A stretch of DNA of 8,539 bases from DASYVD01 sp050693035 (GTDB lineage Bacteria; Actinomycetota; UBA4738; CALAEC01). A program made the position numbers and the translations under genes. The first letter of the stretch is position 1, and each line of letters starts with the position of its first letter. The notes under the pieces are model-generated. The model was not told the origin of the DNA and did no database searches. It worked only from the letters and a program-made list of their open reading frames with translations. Where the stretch lies: assembly GCA_050693035.1 (NCBI GenBank), contig JBOGWB010000012.1, forward strand, positions 1 through 8,539. Direction: 5' to 3'. This document shows positions 1 to 7,223 of this stretch, piece by piece.

Positions 1-21
1 TCCCCGCGGGACGGGCGACCG

Positions 22-267
22 CTAGTCTCCCCCGCCGGACTCGTCGAGCTCGGGGTCGCTCACTTGAGCGGCGTGCTCCCGCCGCTCGTCGTCGACCAGC
101 TGCCACAGCCACTGGGCCCATGCCCGAACCTCGGGCCAGGCCCGCCAGAAGTCTTCCAGGTGCTGGTCCCCGAAGGCCCGCCACGCCTCGGGCGGCTTGA
201 TCTCGCCGGCCAGCATCTCCATGGAGCCCACAGCGTCGTGGAACCTCTCAGCCTGCCCTTCGTCCAT
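22..267 (-). CDS. Small Trp-rich acidic protein, function unknown
   Basis: I do not recognise this 81-residue protein. It is soluble-looking, with no signal peptide or membrane helix. It carries six tryptophans between about residues 28 and 55 (EAW, FWRAW, RAWAQWLW), set in what looks like amphipathic helix, followed by an acidic tail ending ESGGGD. I chose the ATG at 265-267 because a GGAGG Shine-Dalgarno lies 5 bases upstream. A GTG two codons earlier would overlap that ribosome site and is less likely. A TANNNT -10 box (TAGACT) lies further upstream. It is divergent from the DUF255 gene, with about 50 bases between the two starts, so the two could share regulation. The protein-like composition and well-placed ribosome site favour this frame over an overlapping Pro/Leu-rich frame on the other strand. 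Confidence 0.6.
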   Translation of the reverse strand: MDEGQAERFHDAVGSMEMLAGEIKPPEAWRAFGDQHLEDFWRAWPEVRAWAQWLWQLVDDERREHAAQVSDPELDESGGGD

Positions 268-272
268 CGGCA

Positions 273-277
273 CCTCC
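273..277 (-). promoter_or_regulatory. Shine-Dalgarno GGAGG of the small Trp-rich gene
   Basis: The plus strand reads cctcc, so the minus strand reads GGAGG, 5 bases before the ATG at 265-267. This site decides the start: the GTG at 271-273 would overlap it. Confidence 0.55.
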
Positions 278-283
278 GGCGGC

Positions 284-289
284 AGTCTA
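284..289 (-). promoter_or_regulatory. Candidate -10 box (TAGACT) for the small Trp-rich gene
   Basis: TAGACT on the minus strand fits the TANNNT form of sigma-70-type -10 elements and lies 16 bases before the GGAGG/ATG start region ends. I see no convincing -35 hexamer 16-18 bases upstream. Placement in the short divergent spacer is the main support. Confidence 0.3.
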
Positions 290-305
290 GCGAGGCGGCC
301 TCGGG

Positions 306-311
306 TACGCT
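306..311 (+). promoter_or_regulatory. Candidate -10 box (TACGCT) giving a leaderless DUF255 mRNA
   Basis: TACGCT fits TANNNT and ends 6 bases before the GTG start at 318, so a transcript starting the usual 6-8 bases downstream would begin at or next to the start codon. The purines directly before the GTG (GGGAAG) are too close to act as a Shine-Dalgarno. No good -35 is visible. Confidence 0.4.
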
Positions 312-317
312 GGGAAG

Positions 318-2339
<2,022 letters not shown>

Positions 2340-2356
2340 AGATCGGTCGTCTCTGG

Positions 2357-2695
2357 CTACACCACCCGGCCGGGATCGCCCCGGTCGGTGACCAGCGGAA
2401 GACTCTCGCCGGACCAGTCCTCCACGCCGCCCTCCAGGTTATGAGCCTGGTACCCGCGGGCCCGCAGCATCAGCGCCGCCACCTCGCTTCGGTTGCCGGT
2501 CTTGCACACGGCGACCACGGGCCGATCCTTGACGATGTTCTCCATCCGGCCCGACAGGAGCTCGTTCAGCGGGATGTGCACGGCCCCCTCGATGTGGCCA
2601 GCATCCCACTCCCAGTCCTCGCGGACGTCGAGGATCTGCACCTCGTCGCGGTGCTCCCAGCAGCCCTTCGGGTTGGTGAGATCGGTCTCGCTCAT
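2357..2695 (-). CDS. Single-domain rhodanese-like sulfurtransferase
   Basis: A 112-residue cytoplasmic protein made of one rhodanese domain. It has LDVREDWEWDAGHIEGAVHIPL (split: LDVRE at 22-26, GHIEGAVHIPL at 33-43) and the active-site loop CKTGNRS starting at Cys64. The C-terminal block GYQAHNLEGGVEDW (81-94) is also typical. Members carry sulfur as a persulfide on the loop cysteine, passing it from thiosulfate or another donor to thiols, cyanide or a partner protein. The six-residue loop is the sulfurtransferase type rather than the longer Cdc25 phosphatase loop. The natural acceptor cannot be read from the sequence. The gene is monocistronic, convergent with the DUF255 gene and divergent from the sigma-factor gene. 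The purine run GGAAGG ends one base from the ATG, too close for an ideal Shine-Dalgarno. Confidence 0.92.
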   Translation of the reverse strand: MSETDLTNPKGCWEHRDEVQILDVREDWEWDAGHIEGAVHIPLNELLSGRMENIVKDRPVVAVCKTGNRSEVAALMLRARGYQAHNLEGGVEDWSGESLPLVTDRGDPGRVV

Positions 2696-2707
2696 GCCTT
2701 CCGAATC

Positions 2708-2713
2708 AGACTA
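2708..2713 (-). promoter_or_regulatory. Candidate -10 box (TAGTCT) for the rhodanese gene
   Basis: TAGTCT on the minus strand fits TANNNT and lies 12 bases before the ATG, giving a predicted leader of only a few bases. The -35 position shows no clear match. Confidence 0.35.
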
Positions 2714-2742
2714 GCACGGTCGGTTTTGAGCGAAGTTGCGAA

Positions 2743-2764
2743 GGAACCAGCGCTCTCTCGCGTC
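2743..2764 (+). promoter_or_regulatory. Possible ECF-type promoter (GGAACC ... CGTC) before the sigma gene
   Basis: GGAACC at 2743-2748 matches the -35 core recognised by many stress-responsive ECF sigma factors, and CGTC at 2761-2764 resembles an ECF -10. The 12-base gap is shorter than the usual 15-17, which weakens the call. If used, it would place the transcript start near 2771, just before the GTG, and allow the sigma factor to drive its own operon. It could also be chance in GC-rich DNA. Confidence 0.25.
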
Positions 2765-2772
2765 TTACAGGC

Positions 2773-3324
2773 GTGAGGCCCATCGTGGAGCGGTCCGACG
2801 GGCGGGCGAAGCCATCCCCCGACCCCGATGCGTTCTGGTCTCTGGTGCAACCCCATGACCGGGCGCTGCGGGCCCTGGCCTATCGGCTGGTCGGAGATCG
2901 CGACCTCATGGACGACGTGCTCCAGGAGGCCTACCTGAAGGCCTTCAGGGCTCTCCCGTCCCTGCGGGGGACGGAGGCTCTGGGCTCGTGGCTGTACCGG
3001 ATCGTCTACAACGCCTCGATGGACATGCTGCGCAGGCGGCGGGTGCCCCAGATGCCCCTGGACGAGGTCCCCGACCGCCCCGATCCCGCCCCCGACCCGG
3101 CAGAGGTCGCCGCGGGCAGGGGGGACTTAGCGGCGGCGCTCGAGGCACTCCCGCCACAGATGCGGGCCGCGGTCCTTCTCGTCGACGCCGAGGGGCTGAG
3201 CTACGAGGAAGCAGGGACGATCATCGGTATCCCGTCCGGGACCGTGGCCTCCCGTCTCTCCAGGGCCCGGGCCGTCCTTCGGCGGGCCCTGGGAACGGAC
3301 ACGGAAGGAGCAAGCGAACGATGA
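2773..3324 (+). CDS. ECF-family RNA polymerase sigma factor
   Basis: A 183-residue group 4 (ECF) sigma factor with only regions 2 and 4. Region 2 spans about 25-90: DLMDDVLQEAYLKAFRAL (core and -10 binding), then GSWLYRIVYNASMDMLRRRR. Region 4 spans about 118-172: LEALPPQMRAAVLLVDAEGLSYEE, then the helix-turn-helix IIGIPSGTVASRLSRARAVL, which reads the -35. The linker is Pro/Asp-rich. It lacks the SnoaL-like C-terminal extension of larger ECF types. The start is uncertain: the GTG at 2773 lacks a Shine-Dalgarno, while the GTG at 2785 has GAGG 6 bases upstream and would give 179 residues without affecting region 2. Its TGA overlaps the next gene's ATG (ATGA), so the two are translationally coupled. 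That is the standard arrangement of a sigma factor with its regulator. Confidence 0.93.
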   Translation: MRPIVERSDGRAKPSPDPDAFWSLVQPHDRALRALAYRLVGDRDLMDDVLQEAYLKAFRALPSLRGTEALGSWLYRIVYNASMDMLRRRRVPQMPLDEVPDRPDPAPDPAEVAAGRGDLAAALEALPPQMRAAVLLVDAEGLSYEEAGTIIGIPSGTVASRLSRARAVLRRALGTDTEGASER

Positions 3325-4667
3325 GCGGCGAAGTGCGAGACGAGATGCTGGGAGCGGCTCTCCGTGGGTTGGAGGTGCCGGAACATCGCTCCGGGTTCGA
3401 CGTCGCTCTACGGCAGCGGCTCGACGAGGAGACAGCCCCTCGGAAGCGGCCGCGGCAGGCCCCTCCTCCCCGCCCGGCGTTCCGGCCGGGACCTTGGGCT
3501 TGGGGTCTCTCCGCGGCGGCGGTCATCGCCGTCGCCGTTCTGGTGGTGACGTCCACGCTCCCGGGTACGAGGCCGAGGGCCGCCACCGCCTCGGAGGTCC
3601 GGCAGACGGTCGCCCGGGCCTGGGCCCGCGCCCAAAACGTCAGCGGGATCCTCGTTTCGCGGGCACCCGAGGTCTTCGAACAGGGGACGCGCCGTTGGTC
3701 GTTCATCCTCACCGCGCGCGGCGACTTCCGGCTGGAGGACCTCACTCGAGGCGGAACCGTGGTCTACGACGCGCAGGCCGGGGTGGAGCGGGGCCTCAAC
3801 CCGTCGGAGAGCATTCCCGACAGTGATGTCCTCTTCGCGTCGGAGCGCCGAGGTCTGCCCCCAGGGCCGCCCGATCAAGGCCCTGCCTCCAGCAGCCTCG
3901 ACCGGGGGCTCGGGAGCGTCGTCCGGGCCCTGGCTTCCGGCGGCGGTGGAACCGTGAAGGAGATCACGTACGCGGGCCGGCCCGCGTGGCTCCTCGAGAC
4001 CGACATCCGAGTGAACCTCGTCGCGCCAGGCTCCCCCAACCATCTCGATGTGACCGTGGATCAAGGGACGGGCTTCCCGGTGCACGTCGTGGCCACCCGT
4101 GACGGCGAGTTCGTCTGGGAGAGCAGGATCGAGGACCTCGAGGTGGACGGCCAGGTGCCGGAGGACGCGTTCCACCTCGAGTTTCCGCCGAACGCCGAGG
4201 TGTTCAGGAGCGACGCCGGCTTCCGTAGGGTCTCGCTGGACGAGGTCGAAGGGATCGTCGACTACGAGCCGCTGGTGCCCGCGTGGGTCCCCGAAGGCTA
4301 CGAGGCCCCGGAGGTGACGGCGTCCCGGAAGGGCAGCCCGACCGGGGCCGAAGCGGGGAACCCCCCCGTGGGTGATGTGGTGTCCCTCTCATACCGGCGA
4401 GGACTCGATCAGTTCATCGTCACCATGCGGCCGGTTGGGCCAGACCCTTCGCTGTGGGGGGACCCACTGGCCTCGGGCGAGGGATACCGGGACGAGCCCG
4501 AAGAGGTCGTCTTGGAGCGCGGAGCGTTGGCGGGAGAGACCGGACAGCTGCTCATCGACCCGCTGGCCATCCCCCACGTGTGGGTGAAGACCGACAGCCT
4601 GGTGGTGACGGTATCCGGGGACCTGAGCCGTCAGGAGCTGCTGCGGGTGGCCGAGTCGCTCAGGTAG
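3321..4667 (+). CDS. Membrane anti-sigma/sensor with RseB-like outer domains
   Basis: This 448-residue protein is coupled to the sigma gene by an ATGA overlap, so it is probably the sigma factor's regulator. Residues 1-58 are cytoplasmic and basic, and their VPEHRSGFDVALRQRL stretch resembles the N-terminus of actinobacterial anti-sigma factors. One membrane helix follows (about 59-80, ending VAVLVVTSTLPG). The remaining 365 residues lie outside the membrane. Residues 90-290 look like a LolA/RseB-like beta fold (VSGILVSR, GDFRLEDLTRGGTVVYD, GFPVHVVATRDGEFVWESRIEDLEVDGQV). Residues 310-448 resemble a DUF4367/RseB C-terminal domain (YEPLVPAWVPEGYEAP, QFIVTMRP, VVTVSGDLSRQELLRVAESL). I see no cysteine, so it has no zinc anti-sigma HxxxCxxC motif. 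The domain calls come from reading the sequence and the outer-domain ligand is unknown. Starts further upstream in this frame would lie inside the sigma gene. Confidence 0.8.
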   Translation: MSGEVRDEMLGAALRGLEVPEHRSGFDVALRQRLDEETAPRKRPRQAPPPRPAFRPGPWAWGLSAAAVIAVAVLVVTSTLPGTRPRAATASEVRQTVARAWARAQNVSGILVSRAPEVFEQGTRRWSFILTARGDFRLEDLTRGGTVVYDAQAGVERGLNPSESIPDSDVLFASERRGLPPGPPDQGPASSSLDRGLGSVVRALASGGGGTVKEITYAGRPAWLLETDIRVNLVAPGSPNHLDVTVDQGTGFPVHVVATRDGEFVWESRIEDLEVDGQVPEDAFHLEFPPNAEVFRSDAGFRRVSLDEVEGIVDYEPLVPAWVPEGYEAPEVTASRKGSPTGAEAGNPPVGDVVSLSYRRGLDQFIVTMRPVGPDPSLWGDPLASGEGYRDEPEEVVLERGALAGETGQLLIDPLAIPHVWVKTDSLVVTVSGDLSRQELLRVAESLR

Positions 4668-4670
4668 CCG

Positions 4671-5429
4671 TCACCGCTTCCCGCGGGCGATCTCGAACGC
4701 GCGCAGTCGCTCCGGGAGCAGCGGGAGCAGGGTTCGAGACGTGGCGGTAGCGCCCCGCAGTGCGAGCCGTGAGGCTCCACCGGCTCGCAGCCCGAACATC
4801 CTCCGGATCCTTTCCGGCAGCAGCGCCAGCGTGACCAGCCGCACCCCCTCGGTCGGTACCCGCCACCACAGCGGAAGCGGTGGACGGAGAACGTCCCTCA
4901 CCAGGCGGCGGCTCTCAGCCGTGGCCCGAAGCTCCTGGCCCTCGAGCATGTCCCCCACGTACATCCCGAAGGCCTCGAGATCCGGCGGGGTGATCTCGTC
5001 GGGGATCCCGTAGAAGGGCCCGAAGGACTTCGTCTCCTCGTAGTACCGGGCCCGTTCTTCCAGCGACAAGGGCCGCACGAACCGCTCGTACACGGTCAGC
5101 GTGGTGTCGACGAGCGTGGCGTTCACCCACAGGAGGAGCCGCGGGTCGGTGGCCCGGTAGGAGCGTCCGGCGCGGGTTCCGCTCACCCGCTCGTGTACTC
5201 GCTGGATGCTGGCAAGGGCATGCTCCGCCTCGTCCGGCGTGCCGAACAGGGTGGCCAGGGTCAGGCCCAGCGTCCGACGGAGCCGCTCCAGAGCCAGTCG
5301 CGGGAAGTCGCTGTGGTCGGCCACCCCCGCCGCGACCATCGGATGGGCCAGCTGGAGCACCAGGGCCCGTTGCCCACCGACGAGGAGCACGCGCTCGCGG
5401 TGGATGCGCCGCATCGTCGGCGTGTCCAT
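4671..5429 (-). CDS. MpaB/DUF2236-family haem oxygenase-like protein
   Basis: A 252-residue protein of the DUF2236 family (ER-bound oxygenase MpaB / latex-clearing protein catalytic domain). These are all-helical, b-type-haem proteins; characterised relatives cleave carbon chains oxidatively. Family blocks: IHRERVLLVGGQRALVLQ (9-26), LAHPMVAAGVADHSDF (27-42), RVHERVSGTRAGRSYRATDP (77-96) and LLLWVNATLVDTTLTVYERF (98-117). His29, His39 and His79 are candidates for the haem-binding and conserved histidines. The N-terminus is short: many relatives have 10-25 more residues before the RVHRE motif. A stop-start spacing of 9 bases behind the methyltransferase gene, same strand, indicates one operon. 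The ATG has only a G-rich stretch directly before it as a ribosome site. The substrate cannot be inferred. The gene ends 3 bases from the end of the convergent anti-sigma gene. Confidence 0.88.
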   Translation of the reverse strand: MDTPTMRRIHRERVLLVGGQRALVLQLAHPMVAAGVADHSDFPRLALERLRRTLGLTLATLFGTPDEAEHALASIQRVHERVSGTRAGRSYRATDPRLLLWVNATLVDTTLTVYERFVRPLSLEERARYYEETKSFGPFYGIPDEITPPDLEAFGMYVGDMLEGQELRATAESRRLVRDVLRPPLPLWWRVPTEGVRLVTLALLPERIRRMFGLRAGGASRLALRGATATSRTLLPLLPERLRAFEIARGKR

Positions 5430-5438
5430 CCCCCGCCG

Positions 5439-6323
5439 TTAGACCCTGCCCACGATGACCCGGGTGATGTCGGGCCAGCTCCGAGTGCTCACGACATCCC
5501 GGTAGCCGGAGCGGACGATTCGCCCCCGCACGCTGCGCGCCCGGTCGGGACTCACCTCCACCAGCAACCACCCGCCCGGGCGTAGCCACGCGGGTGCCTG
5601 GGACGCCGTTCGCTCGAGGAGTCCCAATCCGTCGGGTGAGAAGTCGGTGAGCGTGTCCTCCGGTTCGAACCCTCGAACCTCGATGGGCAAGTCTCCCACG
5701 TCCCGACGGGGCACGTAGGGGGGATGCAACGTGATCACGTCGACCTCCCCCCGCAGATCAGCAGGCAGGGGAGCGAACAGGTCGCCGCGGTGAAAGGCCG
5801 CGTTCGACAGCCCCAGGGCCCGAGCGTTTTCCCGGGCCTGGCGCACGGCGTCTGCGGAGATATCGGTGCCGTGCACCTCGGCGGCGGGAACGGCGTGCGC
5901 CACGGCCAGGGCGACCGGCCCGATACCGGTCGCCACGTCCACCGCCACCGGGCTGGTCCGACCGCGCAGCCGGTTCACGGCTCGAGCCACCAACGACTCG
6001 CTCGACTGCCGAGGAACGAATGCACCGGGCCGAACGGAAAGCCGCAACCCACGAAACAGGGTCCAGCCGAGGATGTGCGCGATGGGCTCGCCCCCGGCGC
6101 GGCGGCGGATCAGCCGCCGGTACCGCTCGCGAGCCGCCGCTCCGATCGTCCGGTCGGGATCCGAGAGTTCCTCTGAGCCGTTCCGGTCCCCGAGGACGAA
6201 GGAGAGGAGGACGGAGGCCTCCCGGCGTTCTCGGTCGGCGGGCCAGTGATCGATGGCCGGCGACCGCTTGAGCCTGGCCTCTCCCTCTCTCAACAGCTCG
6301 GCGGCGGTTCGTGGGGTCTTCAT
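5439..6323 (-). CDS. Divergent HemK/PrmC-type SAM methyltransferase
   Basis: A 294-residue protein laid out like release-factor glutamine methyltransferases (HemK/PrmC). It has a helical N-terminal domain (about 1-75), the linker RRAGGEPIAHILGWTLFRGL (74-93), then a Rossmann SAM-binding domain with DVATGIG (129-135, motif I) and GTDIS (152-156). Several key places differ from the family. The catalytic NPPY reads HPPYVP (His200), and the PRPETE stretch before motif I reads PRQSSE (104-109). The Asn normally orients the target glutamine amide. It also lacks prfA as a neighbour, the usual prmC context. I infer a paralogue methylating something other than, or besides, release factors. The ATG at 6321-6323 gives the family's length; a longer in-frame extension would run through the divergent GroES-like gene. 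No Shine-Dalgarno is visible. It is first gene of an operon with the MpaB-like gene. Confidence 0.85.
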   Translation of the reverse strand: MKTPRTAAELLREGEARLKRSPAIDHWPADRERREASVLLSFVLGDRNGSEELSDPDRTIGAAARERYRRLIRRRAGGEPIAHILGWTLFRGLRLSVRPGAFVPRQSSESLVARAVNRLRGRTSPVAVDVATGIGPVALAVAHAVPAAEVHGTDISADAVRQARENARALGLSNAAFHRGDLFAPLPADLRGEVDVITLHPPYVPRRDVGDLPIEVRGFEPEDTLTDFSPDGLGLLERTASQAPAWLRPGGWLLVEVSPDRARSVRGRIVRSGYRDVVSTRSWPDITRVIVGRV

Positions 6324-6347
6324 CGGTCGGAGTGCGAGCGCGCGTCG

Positions 6348-6354
6348 TATCCTA
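6348..6354. promoter_or_regulatory. Overlapping divergent -10 boxes (TATCCT / TAGGAT)
   Basis: The heptamer TATCCTA reads TATCCT on the plus strand and TAGGAT on the minus strand, both fitting TANNNT. The 39-base spacer between the methyltransferase and GroES-like starts leaves room for little else. On the plus side the predicted start falls at about 6360-6363, at the ATG, which would make the GroES-like mRNA leaderless. On the minus side a leader of roughly 18 bases is expected. Confidence 0.4.
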
Positions 6355-6362
6355 TCTGGCGC

Positions 6363-6731
6363 ATGAGTCCCACACCGCTGCGTCCGGCTCCCAGCCCGCC
6401 TCCCGATGAGGGGGAGGCGCTCAAGGCCGTCCGGATGATGTCGGATCGCATCCTGGTCCGTCGTCCGGAGGAGGAGGGCGAGCGGCGTTCCAAGGGCGGC
6501 CTCCTCATCCCGCCCACCGCGGCCACGCTGAGCAAGCGAGGGCTGTGGGCCGACGTGGTGGCGGTGGGGCCGAGCGTCCGGACCGTGGAGCCGGGCGACC
6601 AGGTCCTGCTGCTCCCCGACTCGGGCATCGAAGTTGAGATCCGAGGGGAAGAGTTTCTCCTGATCCGAGAACGCGAGGCTCACGCCGTCGCCAGCGAACG
6701 CGAGGAGCCGACCGGCGGACTGTACCTGTAG
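6363..6731 (+). CDS. GroES-like co-chaperonin paralogue
   Basis: A 122-residue Cpn10/GroES-fold protein. The core starts at MMSDRILVRRPEEEGERRSKGGLLIPPTA (25-53; the RSKGGLLI part is the mobile loop that docks on GroEL). It continues with WADVVAVGPSVRTVEPGDQVLLLP (62-85) and GEEFLLIREREAHAVA (95-110). The WADVVAVGPxVRTVEPGD wording and the GGLYL C-terminus match, from memory, the GroES-like paralogue carried by many actinobacteria besides the classical groES. It has no groEL next to it. A Pro-rich extension of about 24 residues precedes the core. I chose the ATG at 6363 because a -10 box lies just upstream and further-upstream starts would run back into the methyltransferase gene. No Shine-Dalgarno is present. 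Role: probably an accessory lid for a chaperonin or a moonlighting relative; not established. Confidence 0.88.
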   Translation: MSPTPLRPAPSPPPDEGEALKAVRMMSDRILVRRPEEEGERRSKGGLLIPPTAATLSKRGLWADVVAVGPSVRTVEPGDQVLLLPDSGIEVEIRGEEFLLIREREAHAVASEREEPTGGLYL

Positions 6732-6742
6732 TGGAAATGAAT

Positions 6743-6768
6743 GGACCCCCCGCTCGCGCGGGGGGTCC
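6743..6768. terminator. Shared hairpin terminator for the convergent GroES-like and cold-shock genes
   Basis: A perfect 11-bp inverted repeat, GGACCCCCCGC with GCGGGGGGTCC, closes a 4-base loop (TCGC). It sits 11 bases after the GroES-like stop and 20 bases after the cold-shock stop, on the far side. There is no uninterrupted T-run. The plus side continues GTTCGTTCG and the minus side reads ATTCATTTCC, so the minus side is the better intrinsic terminator. Its position between convergent genes indicates use in both directions. Confidence 0.8.
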
Positions 6769-6788
6769 GTTCGTTCGAGGGACTGGCC

Positions 6789-6992
6789 CTAGCCGACGAT
6801 CTTGACGTTCGCCGCCTGGGGGCCCTTCTGCCCCTGGGTCAAGTCGAACTCGACCCGCTGGTTCTCCTCCAGGTTCCGGTATCCCTCTCCCTGGATCGCG
6901 CTGAAGTGCACGAACACGTCAGGGCCATCCTCCTGGGAGATGAAGCCGTAACCCTTCTCGGAGTTGAACCACTTCACGGTGCCTACTGCCAC
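6789..6992 (-). CDS. Cold-shock domain protein, CspA family
   Basis: A 67-residue, single cold-shock domain (OB fold) that binds single-stranded RNA/DNA and acts as an RNA chaperone in the cytoplasm. It has both nucleic-acid motifs: RNP1 KGYGFI at 13-18 and RNP2 VFVHF at 26-30, plus the typical opening GTVKWFN and ending PQAANVKIV. The length is that of classical bacterial Csp proteins. The GTG start is supported by a strong AAGGAGG 8 bases upstream. A promoter with both boxes lies about 115-143 bases upstream, leaving a long leader with two hairpins, as expected for a cold- or growth-regulated csp gene. It ends at the hairpin shared with the GroES-like gene. Confidence 0.97.
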   Translation of the reverse strand: MAVGTVKWFNSEKGYGFISQEDGPDVFVHFSAIQGEGYRNLEENQRVEFDLTQGQKGPQAANVKIVG

Positions 6993-7100
6993 TGCAATTC
7001 CCTCCTTTCTTGACCGTTCCCGGGATCGCTGTCCCGGCGGTCTTCCGGCTCTCGGCCGGTGAGGGAACTGCTCGGCAAGCCTGGAACGAACGGAACCCTC
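6993..7100 (-). promoter_or_regulatory. Long structured 5' leader of the cold-shock gene
   Basis: Between the predicted transcript start (about 7100) and the GTG lie some 108 untranslated bases. They hold two perfect hairpins: stem 7020-7025 with 7032-7037 (CCGGGA/TCCCGG, 6-base loop), and stem 7045-7049 with 7055-7059 (CCGGC/GCCGG, 5-base loop). Neither is followed by a T-run, so they are not terminators. Long folded leaders are typical of cspA-type mRNAs, where they control stability and translation with temperature. That role is inferred here. Confidence 0.45.
7001..7007 (-). promoter_or_regulatory. Shine-Dalgarno AAGGAGG of the cold-shock gene
   Basis: The plus strand reads cctcctt, so the minus strand reads AAGGAGG, 8 bases before the GTG at 6990-6992. 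It is the best ribosome site in the window and fixes this non-ATG start. It contrasts with the neighbouring genes that lack one. Confidence 0.85.
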
Positions 7101-7106
7101 CGAAAT

Positions 7107-7135
7107 AGGGTATCAGGCGGCCCCCTCCCAGTCGA
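7107..7135 (-). promoter_or_regulatory. Candidate sigma-70-type promoter of the cold-shock gene
   Basis: On the minus strand TCGACT (7135-7130; 4 of 6 matches to TTGACA) and TACCCT (7112-7107; TANNNT) are separated by exactly 17 bases. This is the only pair in the window with both boxes at ideal spacing. Transcription would start near 7100. The remaining bases up to 7223, towards the transporter stop, hold nothing I recognise and no T-tailed terminator for the transporter gene. Confidence 0.5.
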
Positions 7136-7223
7136 GATGGATATCCGCCGGGGAAACCTCACCACGCGGGCGGGGGCCCACGCAGCGAGGCGGGTCCAGC
7201 CGGGTCCACGGAAGGAGGGCCGG

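Noticed and set aside
2362..2380. CCCGGCCGGG palindrome between the DUF255 and rhodanese stops as a terminator
   Set aside because: It has no loop, lies inside the rhodanese coding region and has no T-run on either side.
2988..3320. A longer anti-sigma gene starting inside the sigma-factor gene
   Set aside because: The frame is open upstream, but its extra 111 residues are Arg/Pro/Gly-rich shadow of the sigma gene. The ATG at 3321 in an ATGA overlap followed by an anti-sigma-like start is the natural choice.
3408..4175. A 255-codon minus-strand frame opposite the anti-sigma gene
   Set aside because: It is a shadow of the coupled sigma/anti-sigma operon. It has no recognisable domain, and the plus strand is fixed by the ATGA overlap.
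6324..6683. An N-terminal extension of the methyltransferase to 414 residues
   Set aside because: It would overlap the GroES-like gene on the other strand and adds non-homologous sequence. The ATG at 6321-6323 gives normal family length.
7021..7059. The two hairpins upstream of the cold-shock gene as a transporter terminator
   Set aside because: Neither is followed by a T-run on the minus strand, and they lie downstream of a better candidate csp promoter, so they fit a leader structure instead.
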